From: Bacteroidaceae bacterium
GTDB taxonomy: Bacteria > Bacteroidota > Bacteroidia > Bacteroidales > Bacteroidaceae
Direction: 5' to 3'
Assembly: GCA_017520935.1 (NCBI GenBank)
Contig: JAFXEF010000009.1
Span: 1 to 61,079 of the forward strand
DNA: 61,079 nt
Positions 49,866 to 61,079 of the stretch are shown here, one piece after another. Numbering within the stretch: position 1 is the first letter of the stretch; every line of letters starts with the position of its first letter. The translations under genes and the position numbers were made by a program. The notes under the pieces were generated by a model. The model was given only the letters and a program-made list of their open reading frames with translations. It did no database searches and was not told where the DNA came from.

Positions 49866-52562
49866 TTAGTTGCTGCTTTTAGCTTTTTCTGTTAGTTCGT
49901 CACCCTTTTTCTCAGCTTCGGCAATGAGCTTTTTGCCCTGCTTCTTGGCTTCAGCGATGAGGGCATCGCCCGCTTTCTCGGCAGCCAGTTTCTTGATAGC
50001 GTTATTGCCGGCCTTGCTTACGAGGTTGGCTTTTTGCTTCTCGGCTTCGGTAATCAGTGCTTGCGCTGCCTGCTGTGCCGTTTTCACTAACTCCTCCTTT
50101 TGCTTCTCGGCATTGCTGATATCAATGCCCAGTTTTTCACCTATTGTATCAAGTGCCTTGTCGGCTACAGCTGAAGCAGCTTGCTTGGCCATGCTCTGTG
50201 TGTCGATGGTGATTTGGGGAGCACTGAACTTGCCACCTATTTTCAGGTCTATGGTGCTGATGCCCGCCGTACTACCCGAAGGTAGTTTCAGCTTTCCTGC
50301 GTAGTCGATGGTTTGGTCAAGTCCTGTGGTGCCACTTAGGTTGAGGCTCATGTTGCCCATCTTGATGTCAAAGGGCTTGGTGGCTATGCGTCCATCCTTG
50401 ATGGTGAAGTTTACGTTGATATCTTTCACGGTGATGTCTTTCAGCTCTTCATGCTTGGTGGCCTCGGCTATCTTGTCTATGATGTTTACCCCTGAAAGGT
50501 TGAGGTCGCGTGTATTGAGACTGCCGTTAGCGGTGAGTGTACCCAGCTGAGGCGACATCAGGCTGTCGAGTTTCGTGTCTACGGCTATCTTGCCCGAGAA
50601 GTTCCCATTGAGGTTCTCGAATATGGGGGTCATCTTCTGTACGATGGCCAGCTCCTTGAAAGTTTGTGCGAACGATAGCTCGTTGAGTGCAAACGATGCG
50701 TCCAGTTCGGGCTCGGTGGGGTTCTGTGAGGTAGAATAGGCTCCGTTGATGACTACCGAACCTCCCATTGTGTTGGCCGAGAGGTTGCTCATATCGGCTG
50801 TGCCGTCCTTTACGGATAACTGTCCTTTGAGGTTGAGCAGAGATAGCTCATTGAAAAGGATCTCGGCCATATCTACGTTCATGTTGAAGTCTATGTTCTC
50901 GGGGACGACGATTACCCCACCTCCTGACTCGTCGGTGGCTTCACCTTCCTCGGCTTTTTTATCATCGGGCAGGGGTACAGCTTCGTCATCGTTGCTGTTC
51001 ATGAAGTCGTTCAGATTCATGTGATTGCTCTTTAGGTTGAGCTGTCCTTTGAGTGTCTTGCCTTTCAATGCAAAGGCGAGGTAGTTCTCAAACCTGCAAT
51101 CGGCTGTGATGTCATTTTCGCCTACGAGTACTTTTGTTTCGCTTAGGTTGAGGTAGCGGGGTGTGAAGGCGAGATTGCTTTTCTCAATAGTCACTTCAGG
51201 AATACCCTCTATTTGTAGATGCATGTTGCGAAGGTCGAGCGTGCCGTTGGCAACAAAGCGTTCGTATTGCTCCTTTTCGAGGTACGAGAGCCGTCCACCC
51301 AAACTCATGTTGGCACGTAGCACTCCGTCCAGTGCTATCTCCTCGAGCGGGTACACATTTTTCACTTCACCCAAATTGAGTGTGCCTTTGGCAGCGGCAG
51401 CAAAGTCTGGGTCACTGATGGGGGTCTTTACCTGTGCGGTGATGGCAAACGGATTGTCCAACATGTTGAAGCTGAACTGATCTACGTGCACCTCCGTGAG
51501 GTCTATATGTCCACCTGGATTATTTACCTTGGCAAGTACCTGTATATCGTTGATGCCTGTAGGGAGAGCAGGGTAGCGGAAGTTGCCATCCTGCACCCTC
51601 AATTCGGCTTCGAAATGTGGCATTATGCTGTCGCCAGCCAATTGCCCTTTGGCAAAAGCATGCAGACTCACGATACCCTCAGCCTTGAGATCGGCAAAGT
51701 TCCTGGCATAGATAGCCGGTATGAGTGAGAGTATCTCCTTGAAACTGATGTCCGAGGTGTTGAGTTGGATGTCCATCTCCATCGGCACCTCAGCAGGCAT
51801 GGCCACCCATCCATCGATGGCGGTCTGTATTGCATTGATCGACAAAGAATTCTCCTTAAGTGTGTACTTGCTATTGGCAAAGTCGGCATCAATATCAAGG
51901 TTGGCTTCTATGCGTGCCTTGCTCAGCAGAGGCACACCGTCCATCTTGAAACTGAGTGCATCAATGGCTCCTTGCAATGCCAGTAAGGTATTGGCAGCAG
52001 CCATATCACCTGAGCATGTGGCATTCAACCCCGCGATGTGGGCATACTTCTGGCTTTGGCGGTCATCGTAGATGATGTTGAGATTGTCTACGGTTACCTG
52101 CTTCAGCAGTATGCGGAATGTGCTGCTTATGGTGTCCTCCTCTTCCTCTTCCTCTTCGGCGCCGGTATTCTTCATCACATCCCAGTTGGGTTGTCCGTCC
52201 TGCAGTACGATGGCTTTCACATAGGTGTCTTCTATGAGTATCTTGGTGATGTCGAATCCGCTGTTGCCAAAGATTGACATGAGGTTTACGGCCACCTCCA
52301 CATTGCCTGCATGCACGAGGGTGTCGGCGGCAAACTCGTTCACTCCCTTGAGCCAGAAGCCTTTGAGGCTCACCGAAGCCTTGGGAAATTCCTGAATAAG
52401 GCCAATGTCAAGGTCCTCGAATCCAAACTCGGCATTAAGCAACTTATTACCTTCTGTAATCACTACCTCCTTGAGCTTTCCTTGAAAGGCGATGGGTACG
52501 ATTATCAATGCTGCTAACAGGCATGCAAACACAAGACCTGTTATCTTTGCAAGTTTCTTCAT
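49866..52562 (-). CDS. AsmA-like inner-membrane protein
   Basis: The 898-residue product starts MKKLAKITGLVFACLLAALIIVPIAF (one N-terminal membrane anchor), followed by a very long periplasmic beta-rich region typical of AsmA/TamB-related lipid-transfer proteins, and a C-terminal AsmA-like domain. Residues about 780-898 are a Lys/Ala/Glu-rich helix with repeated AEKQK and AKKQGKKL segments. I chose the Met at 52562 over an upstream one because it begins the membrane helix. The family is thought to move phospholipids toward the outer membrane. Confidence 0.85.
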   Translation of the reverse strand: MKKLAKITGLVFACLLAALIIVPIAFQGKLKEVVITEGNKLLNAEFGFEDLDIGLIQEFPKASVSLKGFWLKGVNEFAADTLVHAGNVEVAVNLMSIFGNSGFDITKILIEDTYVKAIVLQDGQPNWDVMKNTGAEEEEEEEDTISSTFRILLKQVTVDNLNIIYDDRQSQKYAHIAGLNATCSGDMAAANTLLALQGAIDALSFKMDGVPLLSKARIEANLDIDADFANSKYTLKENSLSINAIQTAIDGWVAMPAEVPMEMDIQLNTSDISFKEILSLIPAIYARNFADLKAEGIVSLHAFAKGQLAGDSIMPHFEAELRVQDGNFRYPALPTGINDIQVLAKVNNPGGHIDLTEVHVDQFSFNMLDNPFAITAQVKTPISDPDFAAAAKGTLNLGEVKNVYPLEEIALDGVLRANMSLGGRLSYLEKEQYERFVANGTLDLRNMHLQIEGIPEVTIEKSNLAFTPRYLNLSETKVLVGENDITADCRFENYLAFALKGKTLKGQLNLKSNHMNLNDFMNSNDDEAVPLPDDKKAEEGEATDESGGGVIVVPENIDFNMNVDMAEILFNELSLLNLKGQLSVKDGTADMSNLSANTMGGSVVINGAYSTSQNPTEPELDASFALNELSFAQTFKELAIVQKMTPIFENLNGNFSGKIAVDTKLDSLMSPQLGTLTANGSLNTRDLNLSGVNIIDKIAEATKHEELKDITVKDINVNFTIKDGRIATKPFDIKMGNMSLNLSGTTGLDQTIDYAGKLKLPSGSTAGISTIDLKIGGKFSAPQITIDTQSMAKQAASAVADKALDTIGEKLGIDISNAEKQKEELVKTAQQAAQALITEAEKQKANLVSKAGNNAIKKLAAEKAGDALIAEAKKQGKKLIAEAEKKGDELTEKAKSSN

Positions 52563-52609
52563 AGCACAGTTGTTTGTTGTATTTCGGGATGTCAAAATAC
52601 CTGATAGAA

Positions 52610-54604
52610 TTACCGCATTTCTCGAATAATGCCATTGCGGTAGGCATAGAGTAGCTTGCGTAGCGATTCTATACGGCGGCGTATGTCACGGCCTTTATCG
52701 GTGTCGCGAACATAGATACGTTCCGTAGAGGTCTCTACCAAGTGACGGGTACTCTTGATGTCGGATCCGTTGCGTATGGCCTCCTCGGTAGATGTGAATG
52801 GTTGGTGCTCTACGAGCGACATACCACGTGAGTGGTATACAAGAGTGTATCCAGCAATACCCGTTTGCGACTGGTATGGCTTGGAGAAACCTCCATCGAT
52901 GACGATGAGGCGTCCTCCTGCTTTCATGGGATTTTCCCCTTTTAGTGTTTTGACAGGGATGTGCCCGTTGATAATATGGCGATGGTCGCCCTCTACACCG
53001 AATTCGCTGAGCAACAGGTCTACGGTGGTATCTTCGTTGCGTAAGGTGTAGTAGCTGCCCTTGGTCTCCTTCATTATGGTTTTGTCTTTCAGGAAATATC
53101 GTTCAAAGGTAGCCATGCGGTCTTTGTCGAAAGTGGGTGCATTCTTTCCACACCATAGGTACCATAGGTAGTCTACGGCAAAGGAGTGAAGGCGCGCATC
53201 AGCTTCGGGGTTATAAGCTGCACGGATGATGGTGTCAACCTTGTCAAGCAATGAACGTCCTTTATATAGACCGTCATATAGATATACCTCTTTGAGTGTA
53301 CCGTCGGGGTTCATGGGTACTGAGGCATGGAAAAGCAGATTGCCGTTGTATACGAGATACATGCTACCATTGTCGAGCAGGCAACGGATATGGCGCTGCA
53401 ACTTCTCGCTGGTGGTGAAGGAGTGGGCTATCTGCTCTATCACTTCGCTCTCCTCTACGCTGAGTTTATAGGGGTCGGTAGGGTCTATGGTCGGGAAGTG
53501 ACATTCGCGCATGCTGTAACGCTTGCCGCCGATAGTACAGATGCCGCGTTGGTAATCAACCTTATCGAGCAATAGGCGGTCATCCATTTCGTATTCGGGG
53601 TGCCGGTGTATGATTTCGGCTTCGAGCTTGAACTGCAATACACTTACTGCCTTGTGCATTTGGGCTATGAGGCGGCGGGTTTTTTCGCTGCAGGTGACTC
53701 CGTCTTCGAGTTTGGGTCCAAACTCTTCGCAGGGGTCGTCCTTGTATATCTCCATGGCGAAGATGGCAAGGTGTAGCAGGTTGATGCCGTAGCCGTCTTC
53801 CAACACGGAGAGGTTGCCGTAGCGCATACAGAGGCGCAATACGTTGGCCATACAGGCTTTATTGCCTGCTGCAGCCCCTATCCACAGTACGTCGTGGTTG
53901 CCAAACTGCACATCGAAGTTCTGGTATTGGCACAGGGCATCCATCACGAGGTGCGAACCGGTGCCTCGGTCGAAGAGGTCGCCTACAATATGAAGACGGT
54001 CGATGGCCAGCCGTTGTATGAGATTGCAGATGGCCACGATGAAATTGTCGGCCTGATCGGTACTGATAATGGCTTCGATGATACCCTTGACGTACTTGTT
54101 CTTGTTGGTCATGCCGGTAGATTCGTGCAGCAACTCCTGTATGATATAAGAAAATTCCTTGGGCAGCGCTTTGCGCACTTTTGAACGAGTATATTTGGAG
54201 GAGATGTTCTGACACACCGAAATAAGGCGGCGCAAGGTGAGGGCATACCAGTCGTGCATATCGTTCCCCTCTTGCTCGGCCTTGATTAGTTGCAGTTTTT
54301 CGGCTGGATAGTAGATGAGTGTGCAAAGCGTACGTATCTCCTTGTCGTTGAGCTCGTCGCTTAGTACTTCGCGTACTTTGCGCTTGATGTCGCCCGAGGC
54401 ATTTTTGAGCACATGTTGGAATGCCTCGTTCTCGCCGTGTATGTCGGCAAGGAAATGTTCGGTGCTCTTCGGAAGGTTGAGTATGGCCTCGAGGTTGATG
54501 ATTTCGGTGCTTGCTTCGGCTGAGTTACGGAAACTGCGCGAGAGTAACTGTAGGTAATTCAGTTCCTGCTGAATCTCTTCGGGGGTGTATTTCTGCTCGC
54601 TCAT
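52610..54604 (-). CDS. fbp: Fructose-1,6-bisphosphatase class III
   Basis: The 664-residue gluconeogenic enzyme splits FBP to F6P and phosphate. The metallophosphatase motifs FLADIHGENEAF, IVGDLFDRGTG, QFGNHDVLWIGAAAG and NGHIPVKTLKGENP are all visible, in the order of Firmicutes/Bacteroidota class III FBPase. The start is Met 54604 (MSEQKYTPEEIQ), 18 nt after the -7 box, giving a very short leader. With PPi-dependent PFK at 1.5 kb it sets flux between F6P and FBP. It is divergent from the SPOR lipoprotein gene. Confidence 0.94.
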   Translation of the reverse strand: MSEQKYTPEEIQQELNYLQLLSRSFRNSAEASTEIINLEAILNLPKSTEHFLADIHGENEAFQHVLKNASGDIKRKVREVLSDELNDKEIRTLCTLIYYPAEKLQLIKAEQEGNDMHDWYALTLRRLISVCQNISSKYTRSKVRKALPKEFSYIIQELLHESTGMTNKNKYVKGIIEAIISTDQADNFIVAICNLIQRLAIDRLHIVGDLFDRGTGSHLVMDALCQYQNFDVQFGNHDVLWIGAAAGNKACMANVLRLCMRYGNLSVLEDGYGINLLHLAIFAMEIYKDDPCEEFGPKLEDGVTCSEKTRRLIAQMHKAVSVLQFKLEAEIIHRHPEYEMDDRLLLDKVDYQRGICTIGGKRYSMRECHFPTIDPTDPYKLSVEESEVIEQIAHSFTTSEKLQRHIRCLLDNGSMYLVYNGNLLFHASVPMNPDGTLKEVYLYDGLYKGRSLLDKVDTIIRAAYNPEADARLHSFAVDYLWYLWCGKNAPTFDKDRMATFERYFLKDKTIMKETKGSYYTLRNEDTTVDLLLSEFGVEGDHRHIINGHIPVKTLKGENPMKAGGRLIVIDGGFSKPYQSQTGIAGYTLVYHSRGMSLVEHQPFTSTEEAIRNGSDIKSTRHLVETSTERIYVRDTDKGRDIRRRIESLRKLLYAYRNGIIREMR

Positions 54605-54622
54605 AGAGGTAATGTTATTTTG

Positions 54623-54654
54623 CAAAATTAGTACAAGACGATAGAAAAAACAAA
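54623..54654 (-). promoter_or_regulatory. fbp promoter
   Basis: On the minus strand TTTG (54654-54651), 20 bp, TAATTTTG (54630-54623), 18 nt before the fbp start. The -7 box lies in TTATTTTGCAAAATTA (54615-54630). Confidence 0.75.
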
Positions 54655-54660
54655 TTTATC

Positions 54661-54691
54661 TTGCAATTTTCCCCGCTATCTATTAATTTTG
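54661..54691 (+). promoter_or_regulatory. SPOR lipoprotein promoter
   Basis: TTG (54661-54663), 20 bp, TAATTTTG (54684-54691), 37 nt before the start codon. Positions 54684-54699 are the exact inverted copy of 54615-54630 at the fbp promoter. Confidence 0.75.
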
Positions 54692-54728
54692 CAAAATAAT
54701 TAGATAACTGACAATAAATTATACAAAG

Positions 54729-55214
54729 ATGAAGAAGAGTGTATTATTCGGATTACTGAGCGTATTGCTCGTTTTTGCTTCATGTAAGTCAAAGGAAAGT
54801 GCCTATAAGCAGGCTTACGAGAAGGCTAAGGCACAGGAAAGTTCTCAAGTGCAAGTGAATGCTCCGATGCAGGTGACACCTGTAGCTACTACTCCTGTTG
54901 CGTCGGACAACTTGGATCAGACTCCCGTTCGTCAGGAGCAGGTTTCCGCAGTGTCGGTAAGTGGTGCGTTGAAGCCTTTTTGTGTCGTATGCGGAAGCTT
55001 TAGCTTGCAGGCCAATGCTCAAGGGTTGAAGGATTTCCTTGTGGGTGAGGGATATGCTGCCGGCATTGTGAAGAATGTGGAGAAGAATATGTTTCGTGTT
55101 ATCATAGGCTCGTATGACACCAAAGCTGAAGCTGCCAGAGCTCGTGAGGATTTCAAGGTGAAGTATCCCAGTCGTACGGACTTTCAGGGTTCGTGGATCT
55201 TGTTGAACAAGTAA
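54729..55214 (+). CDS. SPOR-domain lipoprotein
   Basis: The 161-residue product has a lipobox, LLVFASC, after a short signal peptide. Residues about 20-78 are a Gln/Val/Pro-rich linker and 82-160 a SPOR domain (FCVVCGSFSLQANAQGLKDFL...FRVIIGSYDTKAEAARAREDFK). SPOR domains bind glycan strands stripped of peptides at division sites, so it likely acts in the periplasm on septal peptidoglycan. It has its own promoter, divergent from fbp, and a terminator. Confidence 0.92.
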   Translation: MKKSVLFGLLSVLLVFASCKSKESAYKQAYEKAKAQESSQVQVNAPMQVTPVATTPVASDNLDQTPVRQEQVSAVSVSGALKPFCVVCGSFSLQANAQGLKDFLVGEGYAAGIVKNVEKNMFRVIIGSYDTKAEAARAREDFKVKYPSRTDFQGSWILLNK

Positions 55215-55236
55215 TCCGGATACCTATTTATATATG

Positions 55237-55264
55237 AAGGGTGGCCTCAAAGGTCGCCCTTTAT
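55237..55264 (+). terminator. Terminator after the SPOR lipoprotein gene
   Basis: A 10-bp stem with two G-T pairs (55237-55246 with 55252-55261, loop TCAAA), followed by TATTAT. Confidence 0.65.
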
Positions 55265-55318
55265 TATGGATTCTGATATTTTATACTCTTTTAATGGCAA
55301 TTTTGCCGATTTAAATCC

Positions 55319-55326
55319 TACCTTTG
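55319..55326 (+). promoter_or_regulatory. -7 box directly before ruvX
   Basis: TACCTTTG ends only 6 bp before the ruvX ATG at 55333. If used, the transcript would start at or next to the start codon. No TTG sits at the usual -33 spacing; a GGCAATTTTGCC dyad lies at 55296-55307. Confidence 0.5.
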
Positions 55327-55332
55327 TGTGCT

Positions 55333-55749
55333 ATGGGACGAATACTGGCTATTGACTACGGAAAGAAACGTACTGGATTGGCGGTGACTGATGTGTTGCA
55401 GATTATTGCCAATGGACTCACTACGGTGCCTACGCATACATTGATAGATTTTATTCTCGACTACGTGGAGCGTGAGCCTGTAGAGCGTATCGTGGTGGGA
55501 TTGCCTAAGCAGATGAACAATCAGCCGTCGGAGAATATGGCGCGTATCACCCCTTTCGTGAATCGTTTGCGTAAGGTGCTGCCACAGATTCCTGTGGAGT
55601 ATGTTGACGAACGTTTCACTTCGGTGCTGGCTCACCAGGCGATGATTGATGGTGGACTGAAGAAGAAGGATCGCCAACGTAAGGAACTGGTGGACGAAAT
55701 AAGTGCGACTATCATCCTGCAGAGTTATATGAGTCAACGGAAGTTTTAA
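55333..55749 (+). CDS. ruvX: Holliday junction resolvase-like protein YqgF/RuvX
   Basis: The 138-residue product begins MGRILAIDYGKKRTGLAVTD, the RNase H-like first strand with its catalytic Asp, and has VVGLPKQMNNQPS and YVDERFTSVLA with the second acidic residues. The family acts on Holliday junctions or in 16S rRNA 5'-end processing. The start is ATG 55333; an in-frame TTG 9 bp upstream overlaps the promoter box and is unlikely. It is followed by def with a heptanucleotide array as spacer. Confidence 0.93.
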   Translation: MGRILAIDYGKKRTGLAVTDVLQIIANGLTTVPTHTLIDFILDYVEREPVERIVVGLPKQMNNQPSENMARITPFVNRLRKVLPQIPVEYVDERFTSVLAHQAMIDGGLKKKDRQRKELVDEISATIILQSYMSQRKF

Positions 55750-55785
55750 TTATAATTTGTAATTTGTTAAATATTAAATAATCAT
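55744..55785. repeat. Heptanucleotide array between ruvX and def
   Basis: Six 7-bp slots TTTTAAT, TATAATT, TGTAATT, TGTTAAA, TATTAAA and TAATCAT. The array includes the ruvX stop codon (55747-55749) and ends on the first two bases of the def start codon. It is more diverged than the other arrays. Confidence 0.6.
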
Positions 55786-56341
55786 GATTTTACCAATCTA
55801 TACCTACGGTCAGCCCGTACTGAGAAAAGTGGCTGAGGATATTGAACCCGATTATCCGGAACTGAAAGAACTGATACAGAATATGTTTGAGACCAACGAA
55901 CGTGCCGAAGGTGTTGGTTTGGCTGCTCCGCAGATAGGTTTGCCCATTCGTGTGGTTATTGTGGATCTTACTCCGCTTGCTGAGGACTTTCCCGAATATG
56001 CCGATTTCAAACGTGCCTATATCAATGGCTATGTCTTGGAAACCGAGGGTGAAACGATTATGATGGATGAGGGCTGCCTTAGCTTGCCTGGTATCCATGA
56101 ACGTGTGCCTCGTGCCGAGCGTGTGCATATAGAATATGTAGACGAAAACTTTGTGGAACACGATGAGTGGGTCGAAGGCTATTTGGCTCGTGTCATCCAG
56201 CATGAGTTTGATCACTTGGAGGGCAAAGTCTTTACAGACCGTATCTCTCCTCTTCGTCGCCAGATGAATAAGGGAAAATTCAACTCTCTGCTTTCCGGTA
56301 AGGTGCGTTGCGACTATAAGGTGAAAGTGGCAAAGAGGTAG
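55784..56341 (+). CDS. def: Peptide deformylase
   Basis: Removes the formyl group from new proteins. The 185-residue metalloenzyme has all three motifs: GVGLAAPQIG, EGCLSLPGI (metal Cys) and QHEFDHLEG (two metal His and catalytic Glu). Length is normal. It lies 34 bp after ruvX and 4 bp before the TPR protein gene, so ruvX, def and the TPR gene probably form one operon. Confidence 0.96.
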   Translation: MILPIYTYGQPVLRKVAEDIEPDYPELKELIQNMFETNERAEGVGLAAPQIGLPIRVVIVDLTPLAEDFPEYADFKRAYINGYVLETEGETIMMDEGCLSLPGIHERVPRAERVHIEYVDENFVEHDEWVEGYLARVIQHEFDHLEGKVFTDRISPLRRQMNKGKFNSLLSGKVRCDYKVKVAKR

Positions 56342-56345
56342 TCAG

Positions 56346-58373
56346 ATGCTTAAGCGTGTTCTGCCTATAGTCCTGTCTTTTTGTCTCGCTTTTTCGGCAA
56401 AGGCGCAGGTGAATACCGACCACATGATGCGGGTGGGTAGGAATGCGCTGTTCTTTAACGATTATGTGCTTTCCATACAGTACTTCAGTCAAGTCATCAG
56501 TGCCAAACCCTATATGGCTGAGCCCTACTTCTATCGGGGATTGGCCAAATACTATCTGGACGATTTTACAGGTGCCGAGGCCGACTGCTCTGAAGCTATT
56601 CTCCGTAATCCTTTTGTGGTGGACTGCTATCAGATGCGCGGACTTGCCCGTATCAATCAGGGAAAGTATGCGGATGCGGTAAGTGATTATCGTAAAGCTC
56701 TGAAGCATGCACCGGAGGATGAAGGCTTGTGGCATAATCTGGCTTTATGCTATATCCATCAGAAGCTATACGATGATGCGATAGGGGTGCTTGACACGAT
56801 AGTGCATATAGTGCCCAGCTATGTGGCGGCACTGAATATGCGTGCGCAAGTGTATATTCAGAAGGAGGATACTATGGCTGCACTTGATGATTTGGAGGCC
56901 TCGCTGAAAATCAATAAGTATGATTCCGAGGTGTATGCTACGCGAGCACTCGTGTATCTGCAACAGAAACGTTATGAGGAGGCCGACAAAGACCTGACGT
57001 ATGCCATTTTGCTCAATCCAAAGAGCAGTTACTATATCAATCGTGCTCTGACCCGCTACAATATGCAGGAGTTGCGTGGTGCTATGGCTGATTATGACTT
57101 GGCGCTCAGTATAGACCCTAATAACTTGCTTGGGCATTATAACCGTGGACTGCTACGTGCTCAAGTAGGCGATGATAATCGGGCGATTGAGGATTTTGAT
57201 TTTGTCATTGATTATGAACCCGATAATACGATAGCGGTGTTCAATCGTGCCCTTCTGTTGGTGCAAACTGGCGATTATGCTGCCGCTGAGACCGATTTGG
57301 ACAGGGTGATAGATGAGTATCCCAATTTTTTGTATGGGTATCAGTGCCGTGCAGATGTGCGTCGTAAGCAGGGGCGCGTTAGGGAAGCCGAGCAGGACGA
57401 GCTGGTGGTGTTGCGTGCCCAGATGGAGGAGCAGAATCGCCTTTTGGCAGGTAATGACAATGGCGCTGATGAGAAGGAAAACGATGGTGCTGATAATACC
57501 ACTCGTAAGGAGTCGGATAAGAACATCAAGAAGTATAAGAAGCTGGTGGTGGCTGATGACACGGTGGTCGAGGAGGGGTTCTCGTCGGCTTATCGTGGAA
57601 AGGTGCAGAATCGTAATGTCTACGTGGCTCTGCAGCCTCTTTTTGCCCTTACCTATTATAATAAGGTGAGCGAAGTGGGGCAAATTGTCCACTATCATCG
57701 TTATCTCGAAAGTATCAATCGTAGCCGGCAATTGCCTTTACATCTGCTTGTTACTGCCTCGGAGCAAGCGCTTGATGAAGAGCAAATAGCTTATCATTTC
57801 GAGGATATCGACAAGCAGGCCCGTCGCTTCGATGGGGGAGATGAAGAGGCTATCCATTATTTTGCACGTGGGCTCGATTTCTATTTGGTGCAGGATCTTT
57901 CGGCGGCTATCGATGACTTTACGGCGGCTATTGTCGCTGACGGCTCGTTGTGGCTGTCGTATTATAGCCGTGCAGTGGCTCGCTATAAGCAAACGGAGTT
58001 GGAACGCGCCGATGTTGCAGGCAAGGAGGCAAAAGTAGCCGATACTCCTAATGACTTTATGGTAGATGCTCGCTTGACCGATTATCAGCTCATTCTTGCC
58101 GATCTGAACAAAGCTATAGACCTTGCACCCGATTTTGCCTATTCCTATTATAATAGGGGCAATGTGCTATCGCAACTGAAAGATTATAGGGCTGCCGTTG
58201 TAAGCTACGATGAGGCTATAGCTCTTGAACCCAATTTGGCTGAAGCGTATTACAACCGTGGACTCACCTACATCTTTCTCGGTGAGAATGCCAAGGGGGT
58301 GGCCGATCTCAGTAAGGCGGGTGAATTGGGGTTGTATAGCGCTTATAATCTGATTAAGCGCTTTGCCGAATAG
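56346..58373 (+). CDS. Exported tetratricopeptide-repeat protein
   Basis: The 675-residue product has a signal peptide (VLPIVLSFCLAFSAKA) and about ten TPR units of the form AxxYYNRGLxxxxxGxxxxAxxDxxxAIxLxP, in two blocks (about 30-350 and 490-670). They are separated by a charged segment (about 355-400) rich in Glu, Asp and Asn, then a middle part without repeats. TPR arrays hold protein partners together; the partner is not known. It begins 4 bp after def in the same operon. Similar proteins occur after def in other Bacteroidales. Confidence 0.88.
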   Translation: MLKRVLPIVLSFCLAFSAKAQVNTDHMMRVGRNALFFNDYVLSIQYFSQVISAKPYMAEPYFYRGLAKYYLDDFTGAEADCSEAILRNPFVVDCYQMRGLARINQGKYADAVSDYRKALKHAPEDEGLWHNLALCYIHQKLYDDAIGVLDTIVHIVPSYVAALNMRAQVYIQKEDTMAALDDLEASLKINKYDSEVYATRALVYLQQKRYEEADKDLTYAILLNPKSSYYINRALTRYNMQELRGAMADYDLALSIDPNNLLGHYNRGLLRAQVGDDNRAIEDFDFVIDYEPDNTIAVFNRALLLVQTGDYAAAETDLDRVIDEYPNFLYGYQCRADVRRKQGRVREAEQDELVVLRAQMEEQNRLLAGNDNGADEKENDGADNTTRKESDKNIKKYKKLVVADDTVVEEGFSSAYRGKVQNRNVYVALQPLFALTYYNKVSEVGQIVHYHRYLESINRSRQLPLHLLVTASEQALDEEQIAYHFEDIDKQARRFDGGDEEAIHYFARGLDFYLVQDLSAAIDDFTAAIVADGSLWLSYYSRAVARYKQTELERADVAGKEAKVADTPNDFMVDARLTDYQLILADLNKAIDLAPDFAYSYYNRGNVLSQLKDYRAAVVSYDEAIALEPNLAEAYYNRGLTYIFLGENAKGVADLSKAGELGLYSAYNLIKRFAE

Positions 58374-58406
58374 GAACGCATGTCAATTCGTTGGATTTAG
58401 AATTAA

Positions 58407-61079
<2,673 letters not shown>

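Overview
The window comes from a Bacteroidales-type bacterium, probably Bacteroidaceae or Prevotellaceae. Promoters have the Bacteroidota form (TTTG or TTG, 19-20 bp, TAnnTTTG) and starts lack obvious Shine-Dalgarno sites. Lipoproteins carry Cys-led lipoboxes. Glycolysis uses a PPi-type phosphofructokinase and gluconeogenesis a class III fructose bisphosphatase. One large secreted protein ends in a type IX-like sorting domain. No plasmid, phage or CRISPR locus is visible.

Layout. 1-8.5 kb: end of a secreted repeat protein, a small unknown protein, pfp, a membrane-anchored GH25 lysozyme-like protein, prmA, and two envelope proteins (a Ser/Arg/Gly-rich protein and a FadL-like barrel). 8.5-17.7 kb: TRIC-type channel, mutS2, tRNA-Ser(UGA), nitroreductase, a DUF2520-like protein, maf, omega-amidase-like protein, GH13 amylase and fabD. 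18.1-33.9 kb: an exopolysaccharide/capsule locus with a WcaJ-like initiator, Wza-like export protein, Wzz, Wzy, two glycosyltransferases, Wzx, WecC, WecB, a WecA-like initiator, and on the opposite strand a WbuB-like glycosyltransferase, a lipoprotein and Wzi. 34.2-38.2 kb: ribE, nitroreductase, DUF4332 protein and a PIF1/RecD-like helicase. 38.4-44.1 kb: GH5 mannanase and GH92 mannosidase lipoproteins, a decayed second wzi, a PagL-like lipid A deacylase and a transposase relic. 44.2-61.1 kb: S9 peptidase, CotH/ricin-like protein, AsmA-like protein, class III FBPase, SPOR lipoprotein, ruvX, def, a TPR protein and the start of a GH2 beta-galactosidase.

The capsule genes form a Wzx/Wzy-type pathway: lipid-linked initiation, glycosyl transfer, flipping, polymerisation, length control, export and surface attachment. 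WecB and WecC would supply ManNAc and ManNAcA sugars. The middle of the locus (about 22.4-26.9 kb) and the inverted glycosyltransferase at 30.7 kb are visibly AT-richer than the housekeeping genes, as expected of exchangeable cassettes.

The strongest unusual signals are repeats. (1) A family of imperfect heptanucleotide arrays (7-bp period, changing sequence) fills gene boundaries, supplies start or stop codons of some genes, and is inserted in frame in wecB, the helicase and the GH2 gene. (2) Palindromic C/G-rich elements are inserted in frame in mutS2 and wecB. (3) A dispersed element of about 60 bp ending in a TATCTTT promoter box occurs five times, always oriented toward the next gene (fabD, wzi, GH5 mannanase). 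Other notable items are a collapsed wzi pseudogene, twin 14-bp boxes spaced 22 bp, two initiating phosphosugar transferases in one locus, and mirror-image promoters between fbp and a SPOR lipoprotein.
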